Below are positions 1-8,489 of a stretch of 64,000 nucleotides of DNA, piece by piece. Numbering within the stretch: position 1 is the first letter of the stretch; the number at the start of each line of letters is the position of its first letter. The position numbers and the translations under genes were made by a program. Origin of the DNA: Paenibacillus sp. JCM 10914 (lineage in GTDB: Bacteria > Bacillota > Bacilli > Paenibacillales > Paenibacillaceae). Under the pieces are notes generated by a model. It was given only the letters and a program-made list of their open reading frames with translations. It was not told the DNA's origin and searched no databases. The stretch spans positions 32,613 through 96,612 of the forward strand of contig NZ_BAZR01000022.1 in NCBI RefSeq assembly GCF_001315105.1, given 5' to 3'.

Positions 1-124
1 CGATTACTTGGAGAATTAATCTTTAATTAAATGGGGCTGTCCCAAAAGCAGATTTGTTTGCGAGATTAGACAGATCATTTGATGAAAAAGCGGAATAAAC
101 AGTGAATGGCAGTGCCAGGAGAGA

Positions 125-1684
125 CTATCCCTGCACTGCCATTTCTACTTTTTGGTCAACCGCCGCTTTCTTGAGCAGATTGCGGGCGAGCGAAAGCCAC
201 CCGACCTCAAGGCTCACTTTTCGCAGGCCTCGAAGCAGAAAACGTCGGAATCCTCGATTGTTTTTCATCTGACCAAACACGCTTTCGGGCTCGATCATTC
301 TCCGAACGGATAACGCGTGTCCTTCTTCACTTCGGAGTTTTTCACGGACTTGCTGTTTGTACCTGAGATATTTCATACTCACGCTGATTTCCCGGTTGCC
401 CTTGGCTTTTGTACAAGCTTCTTTGAACGGGCAACCGTCACAGCTTTCACTTCGATAATGTCGCTTCCGTATTTCATAGCCACTTTCCGTTATTTCCTTC
501 CCTTCATAACGAAATCGTAGCTTGCGCCCGGCCACGCACGTCCACGTATCTTCTATCTCGTCGTACTGCCAATGGTCCAGTTTACTGATATCTTGCTGCC
601 ACTTCTTCGATTTTTCCTTGTGGTAGGTACTGTACTTCACCAAGGCTTCAAGCTGTTCGCTCTCCAAATACGCGTAGTTTTCTTCTCCACCGTATCCTGC
701 ATCCGCGATCACCGTTTTTGGCAGCTTGCCGAGCGCGGCTTTTACTGTCTCCAAATGCGGCTTCAGGCAGCGTGTGTCGGTTGGGCGCTGATGTAAGCTA
801 TACCCAATAATGAACTGGTTTTCCGTTCCGATCTGCACATTATAACCGGGTTTGAGCTGACCATTGCGCATGTGGTCTTCTTTCATTCGCATGAAGGTCG
901 CATCTGTATCGGTCTTGCTGAAACTATTCCGATCTCCGAGAACCTCTTGCTGTGTCTCATATTTTCGGAGTCGCGGCAGCAAATCTTTACGAAGGACACG
1001 TACCGCTTTTTTCAGGGGTTTGTCCTGGGGCCGGGATTGTAATTTCGATTCCAGACGCTGGACAGCGACTTCCAGTTTTTCGCTCGTCACTGTAGACGCC
1101 TCGCCAAGTTCGGCGAGGTCTTGGTCCGCCCATTCGTACGCTTCCTGCTTCTCCGCTTCTTCGATGCTGGCGAACAAGGTCTGGATTTTATCTTGCAGCT
1201 TCGCTTTGTGTTTCACGACCGCCTTGCCCCAAACGAAGGTGTATCGATTGGCGTTCGCCTCGATCTTGGTGCCGTCCACAAAGTAATGATCCAGTTGCAC
1301 GTACTTCTCCTCAGCCAGAAACTGAAGAACGGTGGTAAACACCGTCTCCAGTACGTTTTTCATTCGTTCTGATCGAAACCGGTTGATGGTACGGAAGTCC
1401 GGTCTTTGCCTGCCCGCGATCCACATGAACATGATGTTTTCGCGGACCGCTTTGGCGATCTGGCGAGAGGAGTAAATTCTCTGGGTGTAAGCGTAAATGA
1501 TGACTTTGGTGAGCATTTTGGGGTGGTAACTGTCTCGCCCACCGCCCGAGTAGGCTTCTCGGAAAATCTGGTCGTCCAAACGATTGACCGCCTCGTTCAC
1601 AACGCGAACAAGGTGATTCTCTGGAATATCTTCTTCCAAATCCATTGGCAGATAAAGTTGGTCCATGGTATATTGAATGTACAA
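125..1684 (-). CDS. IS1182-family DDE transposase
   Basis: This 519-aa protein has the N-terminal DUF772-type segment (about residues 1-120, with the LPMDLEEDIPENH start region) followed by a DDE catalytic domain. Visible candidate catalytic motifs are DGTKIEANANRY (first Asp), VIADAGYGGEE (second Asp) and EPESVFGQMKNNRGFRRF (Glu) near the C terminus. A Cys-rich stretch (CDGCPFKEAC) precedes the last motif, as is usual in this family. The start is TTG at 1684, chosen because AAGGAGGG lies about seven bases upstream. An ATG six codons further in is a weaker alternative. The reading frame is uninterrupted, so the enzyme may still be active in moving its own element. Confidence 0.93.
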   Translation of the reverse strand: MYIQYTMDQLYLPMDLEEDIPENHLVRVVNEAVNRLDDQIFREAYSGGGRDSYHPKMLTKVIIYAYTQRIYSSRQIAKAVRENIMFMWIAGRQRPDFRTINRFRSERMKNVLETVFTTVLQFLAEEKYVQLDHYFVDGTKIEANANRYTFVWGKAVVKHKAKLQDKIQTLFASIEEAEKQEAYEWADQDLAELGEASTVTSEKLEVAVQRLESKLQSRPQDKPLKKAVRVLRKDLLPRLRKYETQQEVLGDRNSFSKTDTDATFMRMKEDHMRNGQLKPGYNVQIGTENQFIIGYSLHQRPTDTRCLKPHLETVKAALGKLPKTVIADAGYGGEENYAYLESEQLEALVKYSTYHKEKSKKWQQDISKLDHWQYDEIEDTWTCVAGRKLRFRYEGKEITESGYEIRKRHYRSESCDGCPFKEACTKAKGNREISVSMKYLRYKQQVREKLRSEEGHALSVRRMIEPESVFGQMKNNRGFRRFLLRGLRKVSLEVGWLSLARNLLKKAAVDQKVEMAVQG

Positions 1685-1769
1685 AAGAAGCCCTCCTTTT
1701 TAGATGGTTGCTCGACACTTCCATTTTACTAAGGTACGGCTTCTTTTTATATGGAAAAATTAAAAAACA

Positions 1770-1811
1770 GGGGCTGCCCCAAGCCATTTGATGACTTATG
1801 GGACAGCCCCA
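1770..1811. repeat. Hairpin at the IS right end
   Basis: GGGGCTGCCCC at the left and GGGACAGCCCC at the right can pair across an 19-20 base loop, forming a stem inside the right terminus. It may act as a terminator against read-through or as a transposase recognition feature; the sequence alone does not decide. Confidence 0.5.
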
Positions 1812-1816
1812 TTTAA

Positions 1817-2248
1817 TTACCGTAACGATGTTTTATTAAACAGGTAGTGAAGAAAAATTGATGTAGTCGCAATGCGGTAGCGATTTTCAAATGAAATTTG
1901 GTCGTAGTTACCATTTAACATTTGCTCAACATCGTTTTCATCTACTTTAGAATACAAGGCAATAGTTTGGCAAGTAATATTAAAAACCTGATTTAAGACC
2001 TCAAGAATTCCCCGTACTCGTTCATCTTCCCCGACTTGTTCCATTCCGGTAGATAACATGACCAATAGCTGTTTTAATGTGGTTAAGTCATGCCCATACT
2101 CCTGCTTATTTATTAGCTCTTCATCAATTCCCGTTATCAAACCTAACGACTGTGTTGATATATGATACTTATTGGTAACTATTTCAAACATTCGACCGAA
2201 TTCATCTTCGTCATTGTTTGGTATAACTATTTTTTTAATAGAGTCCAC
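1817..2248 (-). CDS. Hypothetical HTH-type protein beside the IS
   Basis: A 143-aa acidic, mostly helical protein of unassigned function. The central stretch (about residues 28-60, YHISTQSLGLITGIDEELI and LTTLKQLLVML) has the spacing of a small helix-turn-helix of the kind seen in short Bacillales regulators, but no family was recognised with certainty. The stop codon lies inside the TTAATTA sequence that borders the insertion sequence, so the original C terminus may have been altered or only just spared by the insertion. The start ATG at 2248 is followed by a normal codon pattern; upstream there is GAAAGGGG at a plausible ribosome-binding distance. No partner gene is adjacent. Confidence 0.6.
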   Translation of the reverse strand: MDSIKKIVIPNNDEDEFGRMFEIVTNKYHISTQSLGLITGIDEELINKQEYGHDLTTLKQLLVMLSTGMEQVGEDERVRGILEVLNQVFNITCQTIALYSKVDENDVEQMLNGNYDQISFENRYRIATTSIFLHYLFNKTSLR

Positions 2249-2351
2249 AGATTCACAATCCCCTTTCGAATAGTAGTAGTTCTAACTACTACTAATATAT
2301 CTCAATTTATGGAATTAATACAAATTTTCAATCAAAGGTAGACTGAATTAG

Positions 2352-2826
2352 CCAATAGTTTCCTTTTCCTGGGCCAAACCTGACCAAGAGAGAAAACTCG
2401 ATCGAGTATTTCTCAACTATCCATCACATAAACAAGGGAAAATACCTGAGTTAAAGTTCCTGAAAGCAAAAAACAGGCCGCTTCGCAAAGATATATTTCT
2501 AGTATTAAAATATCTAAAAGACCACCACTATATAAGTTGGCCCAACATTACGATCCTGTTGATCAGTAAATATTTTTTCAATGAGGAAGAAGTAGTGATT
2601 GTACGTAATATTTTAATCGGTTTATTGCTGGGGCAGGAGCGTACTGATATGCTGAATGCAATCCTAACAGGTTCACATTTATATACAAGACAGGATTTAA
2701 AAGCAGTATTCAAGCTAGGATGGGTGTACTATTCCAAAAAAAGCAGCTGAAGAAGTGATGTCTGTTCCTTTTCCGTTGACAACACATATGGAGAGTGTGG
2801 CGGTGTTGGTGAGGGACGGGAAGTAA
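2352..2826 (+). pseudogene. Gene debris in the 2.2-3.1 kb gap
   Basis: An open frame without an ATG runs from 2352 to a stop at 2750. It encodes a helical polypeptide of about 130 residues with segments such as LRKDIFLVLKYLKDHHYISW and LLGQERTDMLNAILTG. Overlapping in another frame, 2758-2826 encodes VPFPLTTHMESVAVLV followed by a stop, which resembles the C-terminal tail of RlmD/TrmA-type uracil methyltransferases (a P-hydrophobic-x-T-x-HxE-V motif). Both look like decayed coding sequence. The 130-residue frame was not matched to any family, and the methyltransferase resemblance rests on a short tail only. Confidence 0.3.
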
Positions 2827-3127
2827 GTAACGCGGCGCTATTATGTTCTCTGCCTAGATCAATTGCAAATGTAAACCTTTGGTACGGTTCGACAACCAGT
2901 GTTTCTGATGCTCTAGTTCAGCTAATTGGGATTTCAATTTTCCCTTTTGCATACAGTATACAATTGAAATTACTAATTGATATGGAATTCTTCAACTCAC
3001 TCGGTCTTCCCCATAACTCTTGATTATATATTATTTTAAATCAAACTAACCTGGCACTATAGGTGTCATTGCCATAAACCTACCGCGAATTACTGGTAGT
3101 CAGGCCTTAAAATCATAGGGGGATTAC
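2827..3127. other. Intergenic, no gene recognised
   Basis: No convincing open frame or RNA element was seen on either strand. The 3' end carries the AGGGGGA ribosome binding site of the following gene at about 3116-3122. Confidence 0.4.
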
Positions 3128-3697
3128 ATGTCCTGGAGCAAATTAAAGCAACAACTGGAGAGCTTTCTCTCTCCTGCGTTACAAGGAAGGGTCGAATACC
3201 GGGCAACCAGTTATCGTTATCTACCGGATAAATCCGGAATTTGTTATCTTGCCGTAGATAAAAAGAACATACTCAATATGAGTGATACAACGAGCTCAAT
3301 AAGGTGGTATCAAACGGAGCAGGAAATTAAGAATGATCCGGATATCCAAATTCCGATCAACCATGATGACATTGAAGCGGTCAGGAAGGATACCAAGGGG
3401 ACCGTTCCCGAGGATCGTCTTAAAGTCATTGCCAGAAGCCGAAAAATGTCAGAACTTGCAAAAGAGCTTTTGTCGGCACAGGCCGCATTAAGTAAATCGA
3501 ATTTTGTCGTTGTAGCTACTAGGTTTTTATCGAGTTCTATAGATGAAAGCTTGGAGAGTCATGATATCTTATTGAATATTTTAGCTTTGGTGGACAGACG
3601 AGTTGGCAAAAAGCGAATATTAAACATGGCCGAGAAGATGAAGTCAAAGCATCCCATCGTGCAGTATTTTTATGAACTACGGCGCAGCACGTTGTGA
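3128..3697 (+). CDS. Conserved hypothetical protein (SF0329-like)
   Basis: This 189-aa soluble protein opens with MSWSKLKQQLESFL and contains RVEYRATSYRYLPDKSG and CYLAVDKKNILNMSD. These are recognisable as a small conserved family of unknown function found in Bacillales and enterobacteria, annotated after Shigella SF0329. The start ATG is supported by AGGGGGA six bases upstream. There is no signal peptide or membrane segment. The second half (residues 95-189) is helical and Lys/Arg-rich. The gene stands alone between debris and a frameshifted tRNA-modification gene, followed by its own terminator, so context gives no functional clue. Confidence 0.75.
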   Translation: MSWSKLKQQLESFLSPALQGRVEYRATSYRYLPDKSGICYLAVDKKNILNMSDTTSSIRWYQTEQEIKNDPDIQIPINHDDIEAVRKDTKGTVPEDRLKVIARSRKMSELAKELLSAQAALSKSNFVVVATRFLSSSIDESLESHDILLNILALVDRRVGKKRILNMAEKMKSKHPIVQYFYELRRSTL

Positions 3698-3740
3698 ACA
3701 TGAACTTGAATTTACAAGTAATCCGGAGATCATTGGAAGC

Positions 3741-3768
3741 AAGGAGGGACATCGCCCCTCCTTTTTGA
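3741..3768 (+). terminator. Rho-independent terminator
   Basis: The stem AAGGAGGG (3741-3748) pairs with CCCTCCTT (3756-3763) across a seven-base loop, followed by a short T run. It lies about 45 bases after the stop codon of the SF0329-like gene. Confidence 0.75.
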
Positions 3769-3877
3769 CGAATCTATTGGGAGTATGCTCCTCTCTGGGG
3801 TATGATATATAAGTGAAGAAAAAGCAACAGCATGAACAGGTTGTATTTACTATTTCGGGATAACGATTTGTCCTGGT

Positions 3878-4886
3878 ATGTATAGAGGGGTATTGGATAT
3901 AACGGATAATTTTTGGCGTGATTTACCGCGACCATTTTTTGTACTGGCGCCTATGGAAGATGTGACGGATGTTGTGTTTCGCCATGTCGTCAGTGAAGCA
4001 GCCAGACCGGATGTGTTTTTTACGGAGTTTGCGAATACCGAGAGCTATTGTCACCCGGAGGGGAACCATAGTGTGCGCGGACGTTTGACTTTTACAGAGG
4101 ATGAGCAGCCCATGGTAGCCCATATCTGGGGAGATAAACCGGAATACTTTCGTCAGATGAGTATCGGCATGGCGAAAGAAGGATAAAGGCATCGATATTA
4201 ATATGGGCTGTCCTGTAGCGAATGTCGCTGAGAATGGGAAGGGAAGCGGCCTGATCTGCCGTCCCGACATTGCAGCCGATATTATCCAGGCCGCCAAAGC
4301 TGGGGGACTCCCCGTCAGTGTAAAAACAAGGCTCGGTTTCAGCGCTGTAGACGAATGGCGCGACTGGTTAACCCATATTTTGCAACAAGACATTGTGAAT
4401 CTGTCCATTCATCTACGGACGAGAGAGGAAATGAGCAAAGTCGACGCTCATTGGGAACTGATTCCGGAGATTAAGAAACTTCGTGATGAGGTGGCGCCCG
4501 ATACACTGCTAACCATTAACGGGGATATTCCGGACCGTCAGACCGGCCTCAAGCTCGCTGAACAATACGGTGTGGATGGTATTATGATTGGGCGTGGTAT
4601 TTTTCAGAATCCATTTGCTTTTGAGAAGGAGCCGAAGAAACACAGCAGTGAGGAATTGCTTGGTCTGCTGCGGCAGCATCTGGATCTCCATGATCAATAC
4701 TCGCTACTTGAACCACGTTCGTTCAGCCCCCTTGCCCGCTTCTTCAAAATCTATGTTCGTGGATTTCGGGGGGCAAGTGAACTCCGAAATAGCTTAATGA
4801 ACGCCAAGTCAACAAGCGAAGTACGTGCGTTGCTGGACGAATTTGGAAACAAGGAGCATGAAGGGGCGGAGGAACGCGGGAACTAA
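3878..4886 (+). pseudogene. tRNA-dihydrouridine synthase, frameshifted
   Basis: Two overlapping frames together make one Dus enzyme, an FMN-dependent reductase of tRNA uridines. The first frame (3878-4186) carries the N terminus with the FVLAPMEDVTDVVFRHV flavin-binding motif and ends with GMAKEG. The second frame (usable from about 4190) continues GIDINMGCP, the active-site Cys motif, then VSVKTRLGF, NGDIPD and GVDGIMIGRGIFQNP (phosphate binding). The break is at about 4182-4187, where GGATAAAGGC replaces an expected Gly-Phe-Lys-Gly coding run, so two bases appear to be missing. If real, the enzyme lacks its barrel core continuity and is inactive; if a read error, the full protein is about 335 aa. 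Other window genes show the same type of defect. Confidence 0.85.
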
Positions 4887-5078
4887 GTTGCCAAGTTTGA
4901 GTAAGGACTGAGGGCACCCGGCAAACCGAGGCCCCTTTTTGATTCAAGCCGTTGGCTTATCATATGTTGGGGGCACATCGAGTCGGGTTGTTTCCACTGT
5001 ACATTCATCCCTTGTGGAGTGTTGCTCACTGTTTGTTAGAAAAGACTAATAGTTGGTGTGTATTGGCGGAAATAGTGA

Positions 5079-5108
5079 AGAGGGGTGCTGAACCTCTCTT
5101 TTTTTTAT
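5079..5108 (+). terminator. Terminator-like hairpin with T8 run
   Basis: AGAGG (5079-5083) and CCTCT pair around a short loop and are followed by eight T residues. A weaker GGGC/GCCC stem with T5 (about 4912-4940) follows the Dus stop directly. The first 190 bases between Dus and this hairpin hold only an unsupported 64-codon frame. Confidence 0.6.
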
Positions 5109-5123
5109 ACATATTTCTTGACG

Positions 5124-5279
5124 TCACCTTATACAAAAATAATTGAAATGGAATTCTAATGCATTGTCTTGAGTCGCGTTTTGGCTGTGATTATCACTGC
5201 CGCATCCAGACATCAGGAGCACGAAAGAGAGGACTAAAATCAAGGTTGTTGTTAATTTCTTCTGCGTATTTAATCCCTC
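5124..5279 (-). pseudogene. Lipoprotein gene remnant (N terminus only)
   Basis: Read on the minus strand, the frame encodes QKKLTTTLILVLSFVLL followed by MSGCGSDNHSQN. This is a textbook lipoprotein signal peptide with a lipobox (LMSGC) and a polar tail, and it runs into a stop about 35 residues later. No normal ATG/GTG/TTG start is present at the expected place; AAT-ACG stands where a start would be expected. It is therefore best read as the decayed 5' end of a secreted lipoprotein gene divergent from the TetR gene. Confidence 0.5.
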
Positions 5280-5402
5280 AATCTTTCTTTTTTTTTGAAT
5301 ACTAAGAGGCTAACGAAGGAACATATTTCCTTATACATTCAGAATAGAATTATTATTCAGATTAACTGTTGAATGTTTATGCATCTAGAAGTATAATTTC
5401 AC

Positions 5403-5420
5403 TTAATTAACGTTAATTAA
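5403..5420. promoter_or_regulatory. Perfect 18-bp palindrome, probable TetR operator
   Basis: TTAATTAACGTTAATTAA is its own reverse complement and ends 20 bases before the TetR start codon. A symmetric site just upstream of a dimeric TetR-family repressor gene normally serves autoregulation; the assignment is inferred from position. Confidence 0.7.
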
Positions 5421-5440
5421 TTTTGGGGTGGGAAGTATCA

Positions 5441-6022
5441 TTGACTAAAAATAAGTTGAAAAATGTGGCGATGAAGCTGTTCAGTGAGAAGGGTTATGAC
5501 GGTACAGCCCTTTCTGAAATTGCCAAGGAAGTTGGCGTGAAAACCCCGGCGATCTATGCCTTTTTTGAAAATAAAGAGGATTTGTTCATGACGGTCTTTC
5601 GGGAAGCGATGGAGTCCTACAATTCATTTGTGCAGCAGTTGTCAGATGAACAGAAGGTGCTGGGTGTGAAGGATAGTCTGCATGGAATTCTATTAAGACA
5701 ATATGAATTCTATCAGCAGAACCCAGAAGCGAGTTTGCTGGTGCTCAGATATGTGATGTTTCCACCCGTATTCCTGAAGGAGACGATTGAGGGTGCCTTC
5801 TGTCATTCAGATGAGAAGCTAACCAAAGTCATAGAACAATTTATCGTAAGAGGGGTGGAAGAGGGATTTATTCGGAATCAATCTGTGGAGCTTCTTATAG
5901 ACGCCTTTCTCAACTTAATGGACGGATTAAGCATGCAGTATTTCTATTATACGTCAAAGGGAATTTATGAACGTAAATTGAATCATGCATTTGAAATGTA
6001 TTGGAGAGGTGCGTGCTCTTAG
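5441..6022 (+). CDS. TetR/AcrR-family transcriptional regulator
   Basis: This is a 193-aa one-component repressor. The N-terminal helix-turn-helix spans about residues 1-50, with the family signature KLFSEKGYDGTALSEIA then VGVKTPAIYAFFENKEDLF. The remainder is an all-helical ligand-binding and dimerisation domain. The start chosen is TTG at 5441, six bases after GGGGTGGGAA; a GTG/ATG further upstream would place the RBS inside the gene. It directly precedes the permease-DUF917-hydantoinase genes with only a 39-base gap, so it probably controls them and itself through the palindrome at 5403-5420. The inducer is unknown, perhaps the hydantoin-type substrate of the operon. Confidence 0.88.
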   Translation: MTKNKLKNVAMKLFSEKGYDGTALSEIAKEVGVKTPAIYAFFENKEDLFMTVFREAMESYNSFVQQLSDEQKVLGVKDSLHGILLRQYEFYQQNPEASLLVLRYVMFPPVFLKETIEGAFCHSDEKLTKVIEQFIVRGVEEGFIRNQSVELLIDAFLNLMDGLSMQYFYYTSKGIYERKLNHAFEMYWRGACS

Positions 6023-6061
6023 AGATAGAGGACAAGATTGAACAACAAGGGGATGCGAGAA

Positions 6062-7372
6062 ATGGCAGAAGTAGTTCAAGTTAAGAGCGATAATACGGGT
6101 TCAGGAGATTATGAAAGAGAGCCCGTTCCAGATCAATTGCGAAAGAAATGGCTGTCCATGGCACTCGTCTGGATCGCCATTGGGATCGATCTATCGGCAA
6201 TGTTCTTGGGAGCTCAGCTTGGTAATGGAATGAATCTTTCAGAATCGCTTACTGCGACGATTATCGGGTCGTTGATACTAGGCGTAATCGGAGCATTATG
6301 CGCGTATGTAGGCGCAAAAACGGGATTATCGACGTCGATGATCACGCGCTTCTTATTTGGAAACAAGGGAGCCCTGATCGTATCGGTAGTGTTAGGTATT
6401 TTTTCACTTGGTTGGTTTGGGGTGCAGGTCGGTTTCTTTGCTTCGAATATGCAGACCGCTTTTCATCAAATATGGGATATTGATTTGTCTTTGGGTGTAT
6501 TTTCGTTTATCGGTGGATTACTGATGATGTCGACGGCCATTTGGGGATATCGGTCTATTGAACGTTTGAGTATCTGGTCCGTACCGTTACTGATTATTTT
6601 CATCGGGGTTGCTGTATTTACAGCTTTCCAGACGAAAGGTACTTCGGCTGTTTGGGAACCGATCAGTGGTTCACCGATTCCGATGGGGACAGCGATCTCA
6701 CTTGTAATTGGTATCTTTATTGTGGGTACGGTTCTTTCACCTGACATCGCACGTTGGGCGCGTACACCGAAGCATGCCATAACGGCAGCTTTTATTGGCT
6801 TCGCTGTTGGTAACAGCTTCATGACGATCATCGCGATTTTCTTATCTCGAGTGATGAACACAGATGACCTAACGAATATTTTCATCGCGCTGGGGCTTGG
6901 GCTTCCTGCGATTATCGTCTTAACGCTGGCACAATGGACGACAAATACGAATAACTTGTATTCTGCTTCGCTAGGGTTCTCTGTTGTGTTTAAAAAAGTA
7001 CCGAAAAAGCTGATTACCGTTATTGCGGGTATTATTGCTACGTTGCTTGCCGTATTCGGTATCTATGATAACTTTTTGTCTTTCCTAAATATCATTACGG
7101 TGTTTGTCTCTCCAATCGGGGGGATCTACACAGCAGAATATTTGCTCGTCGACCGCAAGAAATTCAACTTTGAAGGAATCGATCGCAATAAAAATTGGAT
7201 CGCTCGTTCCTTGGTCGTGTGGGTTGCAGCTACGTTGTTCGCGTTTATGACAACTGCAGCGCCAGACGGATTTGGATGGTTCCAGATTACCCGTGTTCCG
7301 GCATTAGATGCGTTTATGTTTGCCTTTATCGTGCAATGGATCGTTGGCAGAATCATGACCAAGAAAGGATAA
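6062..7372 (+). CDS. NCS1-family permease (cytosine/purine/hydantoin type)
   Basis: This is a 436-aa integral membrane protein with about twelve hydrophobic segments from residue 35 onward. It matches the nucleobase-cation-symporter-1 (CodB-like) family. Visible family features are a first helix with WIAIGIDLSAMFLGAQLG, the ARWARTPKHA loop after TM6 and the NTNNLYSASLGF segment in TM8. The chosen ATG at 6062 has AAGGGG nine bases upstream. An in-frame TTG (6038) and ATG (6053) are possible alternatives. It likely imports the substrate of the two downstream enzymes. Pyrimidines, purines and hydantoins are all family substrates, so the exact solute is not determined. The stop is four bases from the next start. 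Confidence 0.87.
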   Translation: MAEVVQVKSDNTGSGDYEREPVPDQLRKKWLSMALVWIAIGIDLSAMFLGAQLGNGMNLSESLTATIIGSLILGVIGALCAYVGAKTGLSTSMITRFLFGNKGALIVSVVLGIFSLGWFGVQVGFFASNMQTAFHQIWDIDLSLGVFSFIGGLLMMSTAIWGYRSIERLSIWSVPLLIIFIGVAVFTAFQTKGTSAVWEPISGSPIPMGTAISLVIGIFIVGTVLSPDIARWARTPKHAITAAFIGFAVGNSFMTIIAIFLSRVMNTDDLTNIFIALGLGLPAIIVLTLAQWTTNTNNLYSASLGFSVVFKKVPKKLITVIAGIIATLLAVFGIYDNFLSFLNIITVFVSPIGGIYTAEYLLVDRKKFNFEGIDRNKNWIARSLVVWVAATLFAFMTTAAPDGFGWFQITRVPALDAFMFAFIVQWIVGRIMTKKG

Positions 7373-7376
7373 CATC

Positions 7377-8489
7377 ATGACAACATACAGAATAACAGAG
7401 TTAAATGAACAAGTAGTGAAGTACATTGCTGTCGGTGCGGCAGTGCTTGGAACAGGCGGAGGTGGTGACCCGCATATCGGTAAGTTGATGGCGCAGGAAG
7501 CCATTCGTAAACATGGTCCTGTACGCTTAATAAGTCCGGAGGAGCTGGAGGACGATGCTTTGGTTATTCCTCTCTCCATGATCGGTGCACCAACGGTGAT
7601 GAATGAGAAGATTCCATCGGTTGAGCAAATGACGAAACCTTTGGATTTAATCGAAAAAGAGCTTGGACGCAAGGTGACCGCTATTATGCCGATTGAGGTT
7701 GGTGGTGGTAACTCACTCGTTCCTGTTATTGCGGCGGCGGAACGGGGCATTCCTATTCTAGATGCGGATGCGATGGGACGGGCCTTTCCGGAATCTCAAA
7801 TGGTAACGTTCCACTTGGACGCCATTGATTGCAGCCCGATTACGATGGCTGATGAACGTGGAAATGCTGTACTTATGCATGCGATCGACGGTGTGTGGGA
7901 GGAACGGATGGCGCGCGCAGTTACGATTCAGATGGGTGGATCGGCTTCGATTTGCGATTATCCGGTGTCAGGGGCACAGGTCAAGGAAAGTGCGATTCCT
8001 AACACGCTCACGCTTGCGTATGAAATCGGTAAAACCTTATACGAATCTAAGGAGCTGAAGCAAAATCCAATCGAGGCGATGCTGAAGCAACTGAATGGAT
8101 ATGCATTGTTCCATGGTAAAGCTGTAGATATTCGCCGCCGTACAGAAGGCGGATTTACGCGTGGTGAAGCTATATTCGAAGGTACGGATGCCCAAAAGGG
8201 ACGCACGATGCGGTTATTCTTCCAGAATGAATTCCTGCTCGCAACTGAAGATGGACAGTCACTTGCTGTGACACCTGACCTGATCTCATTGCTCGACCAA
8301 GATACAGGTATGCCGATTACGACTGAAAATTTGAAATACGGAGCCCGTGTTACCGCAGTTGGATTTCCTTGTGATCCAAGATGGCGTACAGTGAAGGGAC
8401 TTGAGACGGTAGGCCCGCAATATTTTGGCTATGATGCACCTTATGTTCCGATTGAGAAGTTGGCAGCTGAGAGAGGGGGAGCACAATAA
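7377..8489 (+). CDS. DUF917 protein (S-methyl-thiohydantoin desulfurase family)
   Basis: A 370-aa cytoplasmic protein of the DUF917 family (Pfam S-Me-THD). Its glycine-rich N-terminal motif is VLGTGGGGDPHIG (about residues 22-34), followed by VIPLSMIGAPTV and PIEVGGGNSLVP, and MGGSASICDYPVSG occurs mid-protein. Members usually sit beside hydantoinase/oxoprolinase genes and a permease, as here. The family name comes from a member acting on S-methyl-thiohydantoin; whether this copy does so is inference. The start ATG follows AAAGGATAACATC. The stop codon overlaps the next ATG by one base (TAATG), so translation is coupled to the HyuA-like gene. Confidence 0.88.
   Translation: MTTYRITELNEQVVKYIAVGAAVLGTGGGGDPHIGKLMAQEAIRKHGPVRLISPEELEDDALVIPLSMIGAPTVMNEKIPSVEQMTKPLDLIEKELGRKVTAIMPIEVGGGNSLVPVIAAAERGIPILDADAMGRAFPESQMVTFHLDAIDCSPITMADERGNAVLMHAIDGVWEERMARAVTIQMGGSASICDYPVSGAQVKESAIPNTLTLAYEIGKTLYESKELKQNPIEAMLKQLNGYALFHGKAVDIRRRTEGGFTRGEAIFEGTDAQKGRTMRLFFQNEFLLATEDGQSLAVTPDLISLLDQDTGMPITTENLKYGARVTAVGFPCDPRWRTVKGLETVGPQYFGYDAPYVPIEKLAAERGGAQ

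Larger units (their letters stand above)
31..1812 (-). mobile_element. IS1182-family insertion sequence, apparently complete
   Basis: The element has matching terminal inverted repeats: ATGGGGCTGTCCCA at 31-44 and its exact complement at 1799-1812. The match extends outward through TAATTAA on both sides, so the target was probably the AT-rich palindrome TTAATTAA, and TTAA or a slightly longer direct repeat brackets the element. One complete transposase gene fills the interior. The right end also contains an internal hairpin (1770-1811) because a second GGGGCTGCCCC copy faces the terminus. IS1182-type elements are known to favour palindromic targets. The exact length of the target duplication cannot be fixed because the flanks are themselves palindromic. 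Confidence 0.88.

Noticed and set aside
125..1684. Plus-strand frames inside the IS element as passenger genes
   Set aside because: They are antisense shadows of the transposase without RBS or recognisable domains.
4952..5146. 64-codon plus-strand frame after dus
   Set aside because: It spans the terminator hairpin at 5079-5108 and shows no RBS or family resemblance.
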